Shown: piece by piece, positions 47,800 through 58,899 of the stretch
Position numbering within the stretch: the stretch's first letter is position 1
How the letters are laid out: each line of letters opens with the position of its first letter
Source of the DNA: Stygiobacter sp.
Lineage (GTDB): Bacteria > Pseudomonadota > Alphaproteobacteria > Rhodospirillales > Magnetospirillaceae
Direction of reading: 5' to 3'
Length of the DNA stretch: 64,000 nt
NCBI GenBank assembly: GCA_006218045.1
Contig: VBWB01000008.1
Coordinates: 1 to 64,000, forward strand
Notes under the pieces: model-generated
Database searches by the model: none
Seen by the model: only the letters and a program-made list of their open reading frames with translations
What the model was told of the DNA's origin: nothing
Translations under genes and position numbers: made by a program

Positions 47800-50700
47800 G
47801 CTTTTCCCCCCTTAGCCCAGGACGATCCGTCATAGCCGGCGGCAAAGACGGCGAAATCCGCCACCGGCATGGGGCGACCGATCAGATAGCCCTGGATTTC
47901 ATCACAGCCGTGATGCAGCAGCAACGAAGCCTGGGCTTCGGTTTCCACACCTTCGGCGATGGTTTTCAAATTCAGCGAATGGGCCAAGGACACGATGGCC
48001 TTGGCGATGGTGCGGCCATCCTCGTCGTGATCGAGGTCGCGGACGAAGGCGCGGTCGATCTTGACGGTATGAACCGGGAAACGCTTGAGATAGGCCAGGC
48101 TGGAATAGCCGGTGCCGAAATCGTCGATGGACAGGGTGATGCCCAGATCGGCCAGTCGGCGTAGGACTCGCAACGTGCTTTCGCCATCGGCCATCAGCAT
48201 GCTTTCGGTCAGTTCCAGGTCGAGCAGGCGGGCATCGATGCCGCTGCCGCGAATGACCTCGGCCACGGTTTCGGCCAGATCGGCCTCGCGGAACTGGCGG
48301 CCCGAGATGTTGACGCCCATGCGCAGTTGGCCCAGCTCCTGATCCTGCCACAGCCTCAACTGCCGGCAGGCCTGTTCCAGTACCCAGCGGCCCAGGGGCA
48401 CGATCAGGCCGGTTTCCTCGGCGACGGGGATGAACTTGTCGGGCGCGATGGTGCCCAGTTCGGGGTGGCGCCAGCGGATCAGCGCCTCGGCCCCGATCAG
48501 GGCATAATCCGACAGCCGCACCTGCGGCTGGTAGAACAGCTCGAACTGGCCGGCCTTCAACGCTTCTTTCAGCGACCGTTCCAGGGTCAGGCGTTCCGAT
48601 ACCGCATAGGACATGGCGGTGTCGAAGAAGCCCAGGCGCTGATCCTCGCGCTTTTTCACCTGATGCAGCGCCATCTCGGCGTTGCGCAGCAGGTCCAACG
48701 GCTCGTCGCCGTCACGCGGGAACACCGAGACGCCGATATCCACCGGCAAGGCCAGATCGCTGCCGCCGACGCTCATGGGCCGGTTCAGCATTTCCAGCAC
48801 CTGCTCGGTGCCGGCGCTGACTCCGGCCAGATCGCGCAAGCCGGGCAGGATGACGGCGAATTCGTCGCCGGCCAGTCGGGCGGCGGTGCCGTTATGCAGG
48901 CCCACCCATTGCGCCAGTCGCCGCGCCGTCTCGCGCAGCACGCCGTTGCCGACGTCATGGCCAAGGGAATCGTTGATCATGGTGAAGCCGGCCAGATCGA
49001 TGGTCATCACCGCCACGTGCAGGCCGGTGCCGCGCGCCGCCGCCAGCGCCTGGCCCAGGCGGTCGCACAACAATGTGCGGTTGGGCAGGTCGGTGAGCGA
49101 ATCGTGATTGGCCAGATAGGCGACCCTTTGGGCCAATTGCTTGTTTTCGGTCAGGTCGCGGATGGTGCCGGTGAACAGGCGGCGCTTGTCGAGCCGCAGT
49201 TCCGACACCGACAGATGCACCGGGAACAGCGATCCGTCCTTGCGCCGGGCCATCACCTCGCGGCCCGAGCCGATCAGTCCGCCGCCCTGGCCTTGCAGGT
49301 AGTTCTTGATATAGCTGTCGTGGCGCCCGGCATCGGGTTCGGGCATCAAGGTCGACACATTGGCGCCGATCAGTTCCGACAGCGGATAGCCGAAGATGCG
49401 TTCCACCGATAGATTGGCCGAGACGATCAGGCCGTCCTCGTCGATGGTGACGATGCCGTCCAAGACGGTATCCATGATGGCGCGGATACGATGTTCACGC
49501 GCCGCCACCGCCCGCATGGCCGCCGTCACCTCGGTGGTGTCGCGCCCGACCAGCAGGGCGGCGGTATGGCCGTCGCGGCGCAGGGGCACGGCGTTGATTT
49601 CCACGTCGCGCACGCGCCCGGCGAAGGTCACCACCTTGACCGGGACCGGGTGATCCTCTTCGTACAGGGCCTCGATGCCCATGTCGAACAGGCCGCGATA
49701 ATCGGGATGGATGAAATCGACGAAGGGCTTGCCCTCGCAGGCGCTGGCCGCGGGCGCGCGCAGCAGACCCAGGCCGGCGGCGTTGATGCGCTCGATGGCG
49801 CCATCGACGCAGACGCAGATCAGATCGGGCGACAGTTCCACCAGATCGCGATAGGACGACTGGTCCTTCAACAGCGCCGATTCCAGCATGGAGACGTCGG
49901 TGATGCGGTCCAGCATCTTCAGGATCTGCGTGCCCGAGGCCAGGATGGTCTCGCCGTATTCGCGATAGCCGGCGGGGGTCAGCGGTCCCAGCATCTCGGT
50001 GGCGATCATCTCGGCGAAGCCGATGACGTCGTTCAAGGGGGTGCGGATATCGCGGCTCATGCGGCCCATGAACTCGGTCTTCGACCGGTTGGCCAACTCG
50101 GCCTCTTCCTTGGCGGCCTCGAGGTTGGCCGCCGCCGCCCGTTCGCCCGAGATGTCGCGCGAGAAAATGGCGCAACGGCGCGCAGCCCCCTCGGCCCCCA
50201 CCGCCAGGAAGCGATGGGTGAACCAGCGCGGACCGTCATTGTCCTCGGACTGGATGGTACGGCCCGATGCCAACGCCTTGGCGAAAAAGGCGCGGCGGCG
50301 GTCGGCCAGATCGGGCGGCATCAAGGTGAAAACGTCCACGCCTTCCAGTTCTTCCGAACGGTGGCCAAAGGCCTCGGCGGCCTGGACGTTCAAGGTGATG
50401 ATGTGGCCGTCCTCGTCCAGCAGCAGGGCCATGTCGTGGCTGGCGTCCAGCAGCGCCTGCGCCGTCTGGTGCGACAGTTCCAGCGCCGTGCGCGATTGCT
50501 GGCGTTCGATGGCGTGGCGGATGACCCGGGGCAGCATGTCGAGGCCGGCCAGCGACTTGACCACGTAATCCTGGGCGCCGGCGCGGATGGCGTCTTGCGC
50601 CACCCGTTCGTCATCCAATCCGGTCAGCACCACCAGCGCCTTGTCGGGAGCGGCCTCCTTCAGCCGCAGCACCGAGGTCAGGCCGGCGGCGTCGGGCAGG

Positions 50701-50885
50701 CCCAGATCGGCCAGGATGCAGGCGTAATCGTTGGCCTCGGCCAGGGCGACGCCATCGGCCAAGGTGGCGCGGCAATCGGCCTTCCAGCCCGACATGGCCT
50801 CAGCGAGTTTGATCTCGATGAGACGCTGGTCGCCAGGATTGTCCTCGATGACGAGGAGCCGTTTGAGTTGTACGCTGCCATTCAT
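47796..50885 (-). CDS. Rec-PAS-(vestigial HisKA)-PAS-PAS-GGDEF-EAL protein
   Basis: REC '[18 protein letters not shown]', PAS repeats, '[18 protein letters not shown]', '[14 protein letters not shown]', '[13 protein letters not shown]', '[29 protein letters not shown]'. Confidence 0.92.
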   Translation of the reverse strand: MNGSVQLKRLLVIEDNPGDQRLIEIKLAEAMSGWKADCRATLADGVALAEANDYACILADLGLPDAAGLTSVLRLKEAAPDKALVVLTGLDDERVAQDAIRAGAQDYVVKSLAGLDMLPRVIRHAIERQQSRTALELSHQTAQALLDASHDMALLLDEDGHIITLNVQAAEAFGHRSEELEGVDVFTLMPPDLADRRRAFFAKALASGRTIQSEDNDGPRWFTHRFLAVGAEGAARRCAIFSRDISGERAAAANLEAAKEEAELANRSKTEFMGRMSRDIRTPLNDVIGFAEMIATEMLGPLTPAGYREYGETILASGTQILKMLDRITDVSMLESALLKDQSSYRDLVELSPDLICVCVDGAIERINAAGLGLLRAPAASACEGKPFVDFIHPDYRGLFDMGIEALYEEDHPVPVKVVTFAGRVRDVEINAVPLRRDGHTAALLVGRDTTEVTAAMRAVAAREHRIRAIMDTVLDGIVTIDEDGLIVSANLSVERIFGYPLSELIGANVSTLMPEPDAGRHDSYIKNYLQGQGGGLIGSGREVMARRKDGSLFPVHLSVSELRLDKRRLFTGTIRDLTENKQLAQRVAYLANHDSLTDLPNRTLLCDRLGQALAAARGTGLHVAVMTIDLAGFTMINDSLGHDVGNGVLRETARRLAQWVGLHNGTAARLAGDEFAVILPGLRDLAGVSAGTEQVLEMLNRPMSVGGSDLALPVDIGVSVFPRDGDEPLDLLRNAEMALHQVKKREDQRLGFFDTAMSYAVSERLTLERSLKEALKAGQFELFYQPQVRLSDYALIGAEALIRWRHPELGTIAPDKFIPVAEETGLIVPLGRWVLEQACRQLRLWQDQELGQLRMGVNISGRQFREADLAETVAEVIRGSGIDARLLDLELTESMLMADGESTLRVLRRLADLGITLSIDDFGTGYSSLAYLKRFPVHTVKIDRAFVRDLDHDEDGRTIAKAIVSLAHSLNLKTIAEGVETEAQASLLLHHGCDEIQGYLIGRPMPVADFAVFAAGYDGSSWAKGGKA

Positions 50886-50958
50886 GGTTCGATGAAGATG
50901 ACGCATCGACGCCGGCTTGTAAACGTACTGAAAACAAATGTGTCAGCCGGAAAACCGG

Positions 50959-52197
50959 TCATAGCAGAATACCGACCACGGCGCCGGTCAGGCATGACGC
51001 CAAGGTGCCGGAGATGATGCTGCGTCCGCCCAAGGCGACGATGTCGTCGCGGCGCTCGGGGGCCATGGCGGCGAGACCGGCGATCATGATGCCGAGCGAG
51101 CCGAAATTGGCGAAGCCGCACAGCCCATAGGTCATGATGACGCGTGAACGTTCCGACAGCGCCCCTGCCGGCAGATGGGCCAGATCCACATAGGCCAGCA
51201 ATTCGTTCAGCACCGTCTTGGTCCCCATCAAGGCGCCGGCGGTCATCATTTCTTGTGCCGGAATGCCCATCAGCCAGACGATGGGGGCCATGACCAGCCC
51301 CATCAGCCGTTGCAAGGTGACCGGCGCCCCGGCCACGTCGGGCAGCAGCGCCAACAGCCCGTTGGCCAGGGCGACCAGGGCCACCAGCACGATCAGCATG
51401 GCGATGATGTTGATCAGCAGGCCGACACCGTCGGCGGTGCCCCGGACCACCGCGTCCATGCTGGAGGCATAGACCATGGGCTGGTCGTCGTGGCCGCCGG
51501 TGCGGGTATCGTCGGGGATCATGATCTTGGCCACCATGATGGCGGCGGGGACGCTGATCAGCGACGCGGTCAGCAGATGGCCGATGGGATCGGGGATCAC
51601 CCCGGCGAGGAAGGTGGCGTACAGCACCATCATGGTGCCGGCGATGGTGGCCATGCCGCCGGTCATCACCACGAATAACTCACCGCGCGATAGCTTGGCC
51701 AGATAGGGGCGGATCAGCAAGGGCGCCTCGACCATGCCGACGAAGGCGTTGGCCGCCGACGACACCCCCACCGCGCCGCCCAGGCCCAGGCTGCGTTCCA
51801 GCAGCCGCGAAAACGCCTTCACCACCAAAGGCAGGATGCGCCAGTGATAAAACAGCGCCGACAGCGCGCTCATCAGCAGCACCAGGGGCAGGGCCTGGAA
51901 GGCGAGGACGAAACCGGCGCCCGGATCGGTGACGGCGAAGGGCGAGCGCCCGCCGCCCACATAGCCGAACACGAACGAGGTGCCGGCGATGGTCGCCGCC
52001 TGCACGGCGTCGACCAGCCGGGTCAGGCCGAGGAACAGGGCTTGCGACGGCGGAAACTTCAGCAGCAGCAGCGCCAGCAGGAACTGGACGATCAGGCCGG
52101 CGGCGATGATCCGCCACGACACCCGACGGCGCTGTTCCGACAGCGCCCAGGCGATGGCCACCAATCCGGCGATGCCGACGGCGCTTTGAGCGACCAT
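50959..52197 (-). CDS. Concentrative nucleoside transporter (NupC/CNT family)
   Basis: 'GGAVGVSSAANAFVGMVEAPLLIRPYLAKLSRGELFVVMTGGMATIAGTMMVLYATFL...TYGLCGFANFGSLGI'. Confidence 0.94.
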   Translation of the reverse strand: MVAQSAVGIAGLVAIAWALSEQRRRVSWRIIAAGLIVQFLLALLLLKFPPSQALFLGLTRLVDAVQAATIAGTSFVFGYVGGGRSPFAVTDPGAGFVLAFQALPLVLLMSALSALFYHWRILPLVVKAFSRLLERSLGLGGAVGVSSAANAFVGMVEAPLLIRPYLAKLSRGELFVVMTGGMATIAGTMMVLYATFLAGVIPDPIGHLLTASLISVPAAIMVAKIMIPDDTRTGGHDDQPMVYASSMDAVVRGTADGVGLLINIIAMLIVLVALVALANGLLALLPDVAGAPVTLQRLMGLVMAPIVWLMGIPAQEMMTAGALMGTKTVLNELLAYVDLAHLPAGALSERSRVIMTYGLCGFANFGSLGIMIAGLAAMAPERRDDIVALGGRSIISGTLASCLTGAVVGILL

Positions 52198-53306
52198 CAG
52201 GCGCGCGGCTGCCGGGCCAGCCATTCCATGACGGTGGGAACCATGGCCTTGCAGGTCAGGGCGAAGGACGTCATCAGCTTGTCCTTTTCCTGGCTCATGT
52301 GCAAAAGGTTGTCGACCACCTTGCGCAGGATGTCCTTGCCCAGATTGGGATGCCCCAGCACGATCGGCGCCTTGTTGCCGAAGGCGGCGGTCAGCGAACT
52401 GACCAGCACCTCGGCCTTGTCGATGTTGAGGCGCTGGATTTCCTCCAGGTTCTCGGCGGCGATATAGCACAAGACGTCGCCGTAGACCTTGGCGTTGGCC
52501 TTGTCGAGGGCGGCGACGACGTTGAAGAAGCTCTTGTCGCGGGCGAAGAAGTCCCAGGCGTGATCGCCCAGGAGCTTGCGGTAGAACTCGTACATGTCGC
52601 GGTTCCACACGGCGACACCGGCGATGGCCTGGGGCCGGTTCAGCAGGATGTCGACGAAATCGGGGCCGGCGGCGGCCTTCACCTTGGTCAGGATTTCCGG
52701 GGTGAACTTGCCCACCGTGGCGATGGCATCGGCGCTGCGCAGGGCGAGGACGTCTTCCTCGATGGCCATGACCTGCTGGTAATGCAGGTGCTGGCGATAG
52801 GCTTCCAGCAGCGGCAATTGCCAGCCATAGGCGATATAGCGCATCAGCTCGCGCACCTTGCGTTCCTCGATGGGATCGGCGGCGACGCGGGTGACTTCCA
52901 CCTGCTCGGTCTTCTTGATCAGGCCGAACAAAGCCTTCTTGGTCACCGTCTCGGTGACCGTCTGTTCGGTCTTTTCCGCCTCGAACACCTTCTTGGCGCA
53001 GGTGCGCACCAGCAATTGCTGGATCTGGTTCAACGAGACGTTGCAAACCAGCATCTTGTCGTCGTCGCGGACCGGCTTGCCGTCCTTGGCGACGACGATG
53101 TCGTCGCACTGGTCGCGGTGGGCGATGAAGACGGTGATGAAGTGTTCCAGCGGCTGCGGGTTGGCGATCAGATCCTGATAGCTCAGGTTCGGATCGATCA
53201 GTCCGGCTTGCTGCATCCGGGCCAGCACCCTTTTCAGGCCGTCGATGATGGCCTTCTTGGTGTTGCCGTCGATGTCCACCGGCGGCGGAAGAGTGATGGC
53301 GGTCAT
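52197..53306 (-). CDS. Conserved hypothetical protein
   Basis: 369 aa coherent ORF 'MTAITLPPPVDIDGNTKKAIIDGLKRVLARMQQAGLIDPNLSYQDLIANPQPLEHFITVFIAHRDQ'. Confidence 0.8.
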   Translation of the reverse strand: MTAITLPPPVDIDGNTKKAIIDGLKRVLARMQQAGLIDPNLSYQDLIANPQPLEHFITVFIAHRDQCDDIVVAKDGKPVRDDDKMLVCNVSLNQIQQLLVRTCAKKVFEAEKTEQTVTETVTKKALFGLIKKTEQVEVTRVAADPIEERKVRELMRYIAYGWQLPLLEAYRQHLHYQQVMAIEEDVLALRSADAIATVGKFTPEILTKVKAAAGPDFVDILLNRPQAIAGVAVWNRDMYEFYRKLLGDHAWDFFARDKSFFNVVAALDKANAKVYGDVLCYIAAENLEEIQRLNIDKAEVLVSSLTAAFGNKAPIVLGHPNLGKDILRKVVDNLLHMSQEKDKLMTSFALTCKAMVPTVMEWLARQPRA

Positions 53307-53380
53307 GCGCTTAAAAACCCTGGATTAGTGCGGTCCCCGAAATGGTGTACCGCGTCGGGGCCGGCGAGGCAACATTGCCT

Positions 53381-54322
53381 TCAGTTTTCCTTCTTACGAA
53401 GGACCCAGGTCAGTTCATGCTTATTGTGCGACAGGTGCAGCAGCCTTGACCCGGGGATGGCGGCGAAAGCGGCGGCGGTGGCGTGGTCGGTGTCGCCCTG
53501 GAACTTGATGGTGCACAGGAAGTTATCCACCTGGCCCTTGTCGCGCCAGGCCTGCACCAGCCGGTACAGGCGCTCGGGGTAGCAGATGATGTCGGAGAAC
53601 AGCCAATCCACCGGCCCCAGGCTGGCGGGGTCCAGGCCGAAGGCGCTTTCCTGGCGGATCGACACCCCAGGCATGGCCGCCACCTTGGGGTCCAGCGGCG
53701 CCTTGTCGACGGCGATGACCTTGGCCCCCAGGGAGGCCAGCACCCAGGTCCAGCCACCGGGGCAGGCGCCCAGATCCAGGCAGGTCTCGCCCGGCTTGGG
53801 GCCGAAACCCAGCACGGTGAAGGCGTCCCACAATTTCAGGTAGGCGCGACTGGGCGGATTGACCCGGTCCTCGATCAACACGCATTCGCCGTTGGGAAAG
53901 GGCGAGGAACAATGGGGCGCGGCCAAAAGCGTGTATTCGTCCAACAGGGTGAACGACCCCAACGGCGCGGTCGGCGCCGGTTGGCCAAAGCTCAGCGGCT
54001 TGGCCGACACCTTGGGCAGCTTTTCCACCATCAGCGCCGTGCGCCGATGCAGGTCGGGGGTATAGGGCCACCAATTGCGTTGCAGCGATTTCAGCACCCG
54101 CGCGCCTTCGCCGATGGAGGCGATGGGGATGCGGAGCACGTCGTGCCAGATGTTCTGCGCCCAGGCGGCGGGCTTGGCCGGGCCGGGGGACAGCAGCAGC
54201 CGGCCATGTTCTTGGACGATGTCGCCCAGTTCATGGCGCAATTCGGCCTCGAAGCCTTCGGGCGCCAGATAGCCGGTGAGGCCGGTGGGCTGGGGGACGG
54301 GCAGGGGGGATGGCTCGCTCAT
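53381..54322 (-). CDS. FtsJ/RlmM-like SAM-dependent rRNA methyltransferase
   Basis: 'CLDLGACPGGWTWVLASLGAKVIAVDKAPLDPKVAAMPGV...DWLFSDIICYPERLYRLVQAW'. Confidence 0.88.
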   Translation of the reverse strand: MSEPSPLPVPQPTGLTGYLAPEGFEAELRHELGDIVQEHGRLLLSPGPAKPAAWAQNIWHDVLRIPIASIGEGARVLKSLQRNWWPYTPDLHRRTALMVEKLPKVSAKPLSFGQPAPTAPLGSFTLLDEYTLLAAPHCSSPFPNGECVLIEDRVNPPSRAYLKLWDAFTVLGFGPKPGETCLDLGACPGGWTWVLASLGAKVIAVDKAPLDPKVAAMPGVSIRQESAFGLDPASLGPVDWLFSDIICYPERLYRLVQAWRDKGQVDNFLCTIKFQGDTDHATAAAFAAIPGSRLLHLSHNKHELTWVLRKKEN

Positions 54323-54357
54323 GCGCCGCTCTATAGCATAGGCGGGGCGCCGATGCC

Positions 54358-55125
54358 TCACCTGTCCGGCGTGGTCAGGTCGCTTTCCAGCAGGGATTGA
54401 TAATGGGCGATGATGCGGTCGTATCCGCCATTTTCCCGCAACGTCTTGAGCCCGCGGTTGAAATCGGCGCACAGGCCTGGGTCGCGGAAGGCGACGTAAT
54501 GGTCGGTGGGCGGAAACAACGGATGCAAGCGCAGCTTCTGCGTTACGTCCACTTTGCTTCGTACATCGGGCTGGGCGGCGTACCAGCGCAGGATGTTGGC
54601 GTCGGCGACCACCGCCTGTATCCGACCGCTGTAAAGCAGCATGGCCTGGACCACCTGATTAGCCTCTTCCCGATAGCCGGGGTTGGTTTGTACCGCCTTG
54701 TGGTAGGCGTCGCCCAGATAAAGATGGGCATTTTGGAACGCCACCACCGATTTGTCGGCGAGATCGGCGATGGTATCGATGTGGATATCGCGGCTCTCCA
54801 GGGAGATGGCGTAGTTGCGATAGGCGATATGCGTGTCGGAGTAGCAGGCGTCGGTGCCGGTCTCGGGCCGCATGGTCATGGCGGCATCGATGGTTCCGGT
54901 TTGCATTTCCTTGGGGATGCGAGCCAGCACGGTCAGCATGGGGGTCATGGTGTGGCCGGCATTGGCCAGAGCCTGTTTGACGATGTCGTATTCGATACCG
55001 GTCAGGCTTTTCGGGATGACATAAGGCGGCCCCCAGCGGGGCACCGCTATTTTCAGGTCCGTGGCATTGGCGGCCATGGGGACGGCCAAGGTCAGCGCGG
55101 CCATGATCAGTCGGCAGTTGAACAT
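54358..55125 (-). CDS. Periplasmic substrate-binding protein (PBPb, amino-acid type)
   Basis: Signal peptide and 'VPRWGPPYVIPKSLTGIEYDIVKQALANAGHTMTPMLTVLARIPKEMQTGTIDAAMTM'. Confidence 0.85.
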   Translation of the reverse strand: MFNCRLIMAALTLAVPMAANATDLKIAVPRWGPPYVIPKSLTGIEYDIVKQALANAGHTMTPMLTVLARIPKEMQTGTIDAAMTMRPETGTDACYSDTHIAYRNYAISLESRDIHIDTIADLADKSVVAFQNAHLYLGDAYHKAVQTNPGYREEANQVVQAMLLYSGRIQAVVADANILRWYAAQPDVRSKVDVTQKLRLHPLFPPTDHYVAFRDPGLCADFNRGLKTLRENGGYDRIIAHYQSLLESDLTTPDR

Positions 55126-55126
55126 G

Positions 55127-55567
55127 CTAATTCACCTCTTCCGTTTTGCGTCGATGCTGTGTCATGCCGACCTCGTCCAGGAAGATCTGTTCCTTGCGGT
55201 CGGCTTCCTCCTGTTCGCGCTTCTCGCGGTTGGCCTGGGTGACCTCATAGGTTTTCTGGGTGCGGAAGGCCTCGGCCAATTCGTCGCGGGCCAGTTCGAT
55301 CTGGTGGCGCAAGGTGCCCAGGCGGGCGAACAGATTTTGCCGCTCGGCCATCCAGGCGCGGTGATAGGCGCCATACATGAAGCCGATGCCGACGGCGTCG
55401 CTGGCCGCCAGTTCCTGTTCCTTGCGCAACCGCACTTCCGATTGCAGGATGTCGTGCAGGGTTCTTTCTTCTTCGGCCTGCAAGGCGGTCAGCACCCGGC
55501 GCTTTTCGTCCACCTCGAACTTGGCCAGCCGGATCAGGGTTTTGAGCCCCTTGGCTTGCTTGGCCAT
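55127..55567 (-). CDS. fliJ: Flagellar FliJ-like protein
   Basis: 147-codon coiled-coil ORF directly downstream of fliI: 'LKTLIRLAKFEVDEKRRVLTALQAEEERTLHDI'. Confidence 0.75.
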   Translation of the reverse strand: MAKQAKGLKTLIRLAKFEVDEKRRVLTALQAEEERTLHDILQSEVRLRKEQELAASDAVGIGFMYGAYHRAWMAERQNLFARLGTLRHQIELARDELAEAFRTQKTYEVTQANREKREQEEADRKEQIFLDEVGMTQHRRKTEEVN

Positions 55568-55570
55568 GGC

Positions 55571-56923
55571 TTAGCGCTTGCCCATGCCGTCGCCGTCGAA
55601 CGGCATGCCCAGCACCTGGGCCAGTTGGGCATAGCAATCGCGCAACGAGGTGGCGTCCTTCTTGCCCTGGGTCAGCAGCTTCTCGATCATCGGATAATAA
55701 TGGATGGCCTCGTCCACCGCCGGATCGGTGCCCTTGCGATAGGCGCCCAGGCGGATCAGCTCGGCCATGTCCTCGTAGGTGGCCAAGAGCTTGCGGGCGC
55801 GGCTGACCAGGGCGTTTTCCTGCTCGTTGTTGCAGCCGGGCATGGTGCGCGAGACGCTGCGCAGGATGTTGACCGCCGGATAGCGACCGCGGTCGGCGAT
55901 GGCGCGATCGAGCACGATATGGCCGTCGAGGATGCCGCGCACGGCATCCGAGATGGGTTCGTTGTGGTCGTCGCCGTCCACCAGCACGGTGAACAGGCCG
56001 GTGATCGAGCCCTTGCCGATGCCGGGGCCGGCGCGTTCCAGCAGGCGCGGCAATTCGGCGAAGACGGTGGGGGTATAGCCCTTCGACGCCGGCGGTTCGC
56101 CCGCCGACAGCGAGATTTCGCGCTGGGCCATGGCGAAGCGGGTGACCGAATCCATCATGCACAGCACGTCCTTGCCCTGATCGCGGAAATATTCCGCCAC
56201 CGACAGGGTCAGATAGGCGGCCTGGCGGCGCATCAGCGGGCTTTCATCCGAGGTGGAGACCACCACCACCGAGCGTTTCATGCCCTCTTCGCCCAGATCG
56301 TCCTCGATGAACTCGCGCGCCTCGCGCCCGCGTTCGCCGATCAGGCCGATGATGGAGACGTCGCACGAGGTGTTCTTGGCCATCATCGACAAAATGGACG
56401 ATTTGCCGACGCCGGAACCGGCGAAGATGCCCATGCGCTGGCCCCGGCACATGGTCAGGAAGGAGTTGACGGCGCGCACCCCCAAATCGACCTTGCCGGC
56501 GACACGGCTTCGCGCATGGGCGGAAGGCGGGGTGGCGCGGATGGGATAGGCATTGTCGCCCAAGGGCAGCGGCCCCAGCCCGTCGACCGGCTGGGCGAAG
56601 GCGTTGATGACCCGGCCCAGCCAGGCATCACTGGGGTGGACCACCGGTTCCGATTCGTGCACTTCGGTGCGGCAGCCCAGGCCGATGCCGTCGATGGCGG
56701 TGAACGGCATCAGCAGCGCCCGGCCATTCCTGAACCCCACCGCCTCGCACGGCACCCGGCGGCCATCGCGGGCGATCACGTGGCAGCGGTCACCGACGGA
56801 AATCTGTCTTTGCACGCCGCCGGCCTCGATCAGCATGCCCTGGACGCCGGCCACCCGGCCGTAAACCTGGATGCCGGCCAGACGTTCGATATCGGTGGTG
56901 ACGTTGCGGACGTGAAATTTCAA
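55571..56923 (-). CDS. fliI: Flagellum-specific ATP synthase FliI
   Basis: '[51 protein letters not shown]'. Confidence 0.97.
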   Translation of the reverse strand: MKFHVRNVTTDIERLAGIQVYGRVAGVQGMLIEAGGVQRQISVGDRCHVIARDGRRVPCEAVGFRNGRALLMPFTAIDGIGLGCRTEVHESEPVVHPSDAWLGRVINAFAQPVDGLGPLPLGDNAYPIRATPPSAHARSRVAGKVDLGVRAVNSFLTMCRGQRMGIFAGSGVGKSSILSMMAKNTSCDVSIIGLIGERGREAREFIEDDLGEEGMKRSVVVVSTSDESPLMRRQAAYLTLSVAEYFRDQGKDVLCMMDSVTRFAMAQREISLSAGEPPASKGYTPTVFAELPRLLERAGPGIGKGSITGLFTVLVDGDDHNEPISDAVRGILDGHIVLDRAIADRGRYPAVNILRSVSRTMPGCNNEQENALVSRARKLLATYEDMAELIRLGAYRKGTDPAVDEAIHYYPMIEKLLTQGKKDATSLRDCYAQLAQVLGMPFDGDGMGKR

Positions 56924-57023
56924 GGCGATATCCCGACTGGGCGCGTGCTTGGCGACTTGCAGTCGCCAGCTTACCCCCGTATGGTTACTGAATCCTCAAG
57001 ACGTGGGTGCGGGGACAACAGGT

Positions 57024-57725
57024 ATGCGTGTGCTGGTGGTCGAGGACGACCGGATGATGGCTCAGGTCATCGAGACCATGCTGAAGGCCGAGGGGATGGT
57101 GGTCGACACCACGGCCTTGGGCGAGGATGGGCTCGAGATCGGCAAGCTTTATGATTACGATATCATATTGCTGGACCTGATGCTGCCCGACATGGACGGC
57201 TATGAAGTGCTGCGGCGGCTGCGCGCCTCGCGCATCGAGACGCCGGTACTGATTTTGTCCGGCCTGACCGAGCCGGACAAGAAGATCAAGGGCCTGGGCT
57301 TCGGCGCCGATGATTACCTGACCAAGCCGTTCGACAAGGGCGAGCTGGTGGCGCGCATCCAGGCCATCGTCCGGCGCTCCAAGGGCCATGCCCAATCGGT
57401 GATCAAGACCGGCAAGCTGGCGGTCAACCTGGACCAGCGCACCGTCGACGTCGGTGGCGAGCCGCTGCACCTGACCGCCAAGGAATACGGCATCCTGGAA
57501 TTGCTGAGCTTGCGCAAGGGCCAGACCCTGACCAAGGAACAGTTCCTCAATCACCTTTACGGCGGTATCGACGAGCCGGAACTGAAGATCATCGACGTCT
57601 TCATCTGCAAGCTCAGGAAAAAGCTGTCCACCGCCACCGGCGGCGATAATTACATCGAAACCGTGTGGGGTCGCGGCTATGTGCTGCGCGATCCCGATGG
57701 ACTGGGGCAGGCGCACGCGGTTTAG
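57024..57725 (+). CDS. ctrA: Cell cycle / motility response regulator CtrA
   Basis: '[67 protein letters not shown]...[52 protein letters not shown]'. Confidence 0.95.
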   Translation: MRVLVVEDDRMMAQVIETMLKAEGMVVDTTALGEDGLEIGKLYDYDIILLDLMLPDMDGYEVLRRLRASRIETPVLILSGLTEPDKKIKGLGFGADDYLTKPFDKGELVARIQAIVRRSKGHAQSVIKTGKLAVNLDQRTVDVGGEPLHLTAKEYGILELLSLRKGQTLTKEQFLNHLYGGIDEPELKIIDVFICKLRKKLSTATGGDNYIETVWGRGYVLRDPDGLGQAHAV

Positions 57726-57755
57726 GCGACCGCGGGAAAACACCTATTTTTCTTT

Positions 57756-57851
57756 CGTCATTCCCGCGTAGGCGGGAATCCATGCTTCAGCACACGTGGA
57801 TCGATCGCGATATTGCCCCCAGCATGGACCCCCGCCTGCGCGGGGGTGACG
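57756..57851. repeat. Palindromic 'CATTCCCGC' short repeat (REP/NEMIS-like)
   Basis: 'cgtcattcccgcgtaggcgggaatccatgc ... gcatggacccccgcctgcgcgggggtgacg'. Confidence 0.9.
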
Positions 57852-57883
57852 GCTCAGAGAGTGGCAAATAGAGTTTTTACGCC

Positions 57884-58789
57884 CTAGGCGGCAAAGACCC
57901 GGGCGGCGGTCAGCACGCTTTCCACCCAGTCGATGAACGCGGTCACCCTGGGTGAGCGGTGGCGGCGGTGCGGATAAAGCACCGTCATCGGCAGGGGCGG
58001 TGGGCGGTAACCGGCGAGAACCTCGACCAATCGACCGTCCGTCACCTGCGGGCGAATGCCATAGACCGGCACCTGGATCAGCCCCAAACCGGCCATGGCG
58101 GCGGCCACCTGGGCCTCGGCGTTGTCCACCGCCAGACGGGCCGGGACGACGATCTGGCGAGGGCGCCCCGCCTCCATGTACTCCCAACTGAAATCGGCGC
58201 CCTGGGGGCCGACATAGCCGATCAAGCAATGGCCGGGCAAATCGGCGGGATCGGTCGGGGTGCCGTGTGCCGACAGATAAGCCGGGCTGGCGAAGCTGCC
58301 TTGGGCCATGGTGCCCAGGCGGCGCCCGATCAGGCGTGAATCCCTCAATTCTCCGGCGCGGATGACGCAATCGACGCCCTCGCCGACCAAGTCGACGAAG
58401 CGGTCGGTGACCGCCAGTTCCACCTGCACGCCAGGGTATCGGGCGAGGAAGGCGGGCAAGGCCGGGATCAGCGTGTGGTTGGCCAGACGTTCGGGCAGAC
58501 TGACCTTCAACCGCCCCTTGACCTGGTCCGGCCCCTGGCGGAACAGCGCGTCCATGTCGTCCACATCGTCGAGCAATCGGCGGCAGCGCTCCAGATAGGC
58601 GGCACCGTCCGGGGTCAGCGCCACCCGTCGGGTGGTGCGGCTGAGGAGCCGGGTGCCCACCCGCGTCTCCACCGCCTGGACGGCGGTGGTCACACTGGCC
58701 CGCGGCAGGTTCAGGGCTTCGGCGGCGCGGCTGAAGCTGCCGGACTCGGCGACGCGGATAAAGACGCGCAATGCGGCAAGGTGGTCCAT
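57884..58789 (-). CDS. LysR-family transcriptional regulator
   Basis: 'MDHLAALRVFIRVAESGSFSRAAEALNLPRASVTTAVQAVETRVGTRLLSRTTRRVALTPDG'. Confidence 0.95.
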   Translation of the reverse strand: MDHLAALRVFIRVAESGSFSRAAEALNLPRASVTTAVQAVETRVGTRLLSRTTRRVALTPDGAAYLERCRRLLDDVDDMDALFRQGPDQVKGRLKVSLPERLANHTLIPALPAFLARYPGVQVELAVTDRFVDLVGEGVDCVIRAGELRDSRLIGRRLGTMAQGSFASPAYLSAHGTPTDPADLPGHCLIGYVGPQGADFSWEYMEAGRPRQIVVPARLAVDNAEAQVAAAMAGLGLIQVPVYGIRPQVTDGRLVEVLAGYRPPPLPMTVLYPHRRHRSPRVTAFIDWVESVLTAARVFAA

Positions 58790-58899
58790 GATTATTCCAA
58801 AAACTGAAATAGTGTTGCGGATTCTGTCGTATTTATCGACCAAGGCAAGACAATCATGATTTCGCCATGGCATCCCGCCATCCAGCGAAAGGAACCATC

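Noticed and set aside
57744-58370. ORF ending '...RHPRAGGGPCW...AWIPAYAGMTKEK'
   Set aside because: Classic spurious translation of the CATTCCCGC repeat, antisense to the LysR gene.
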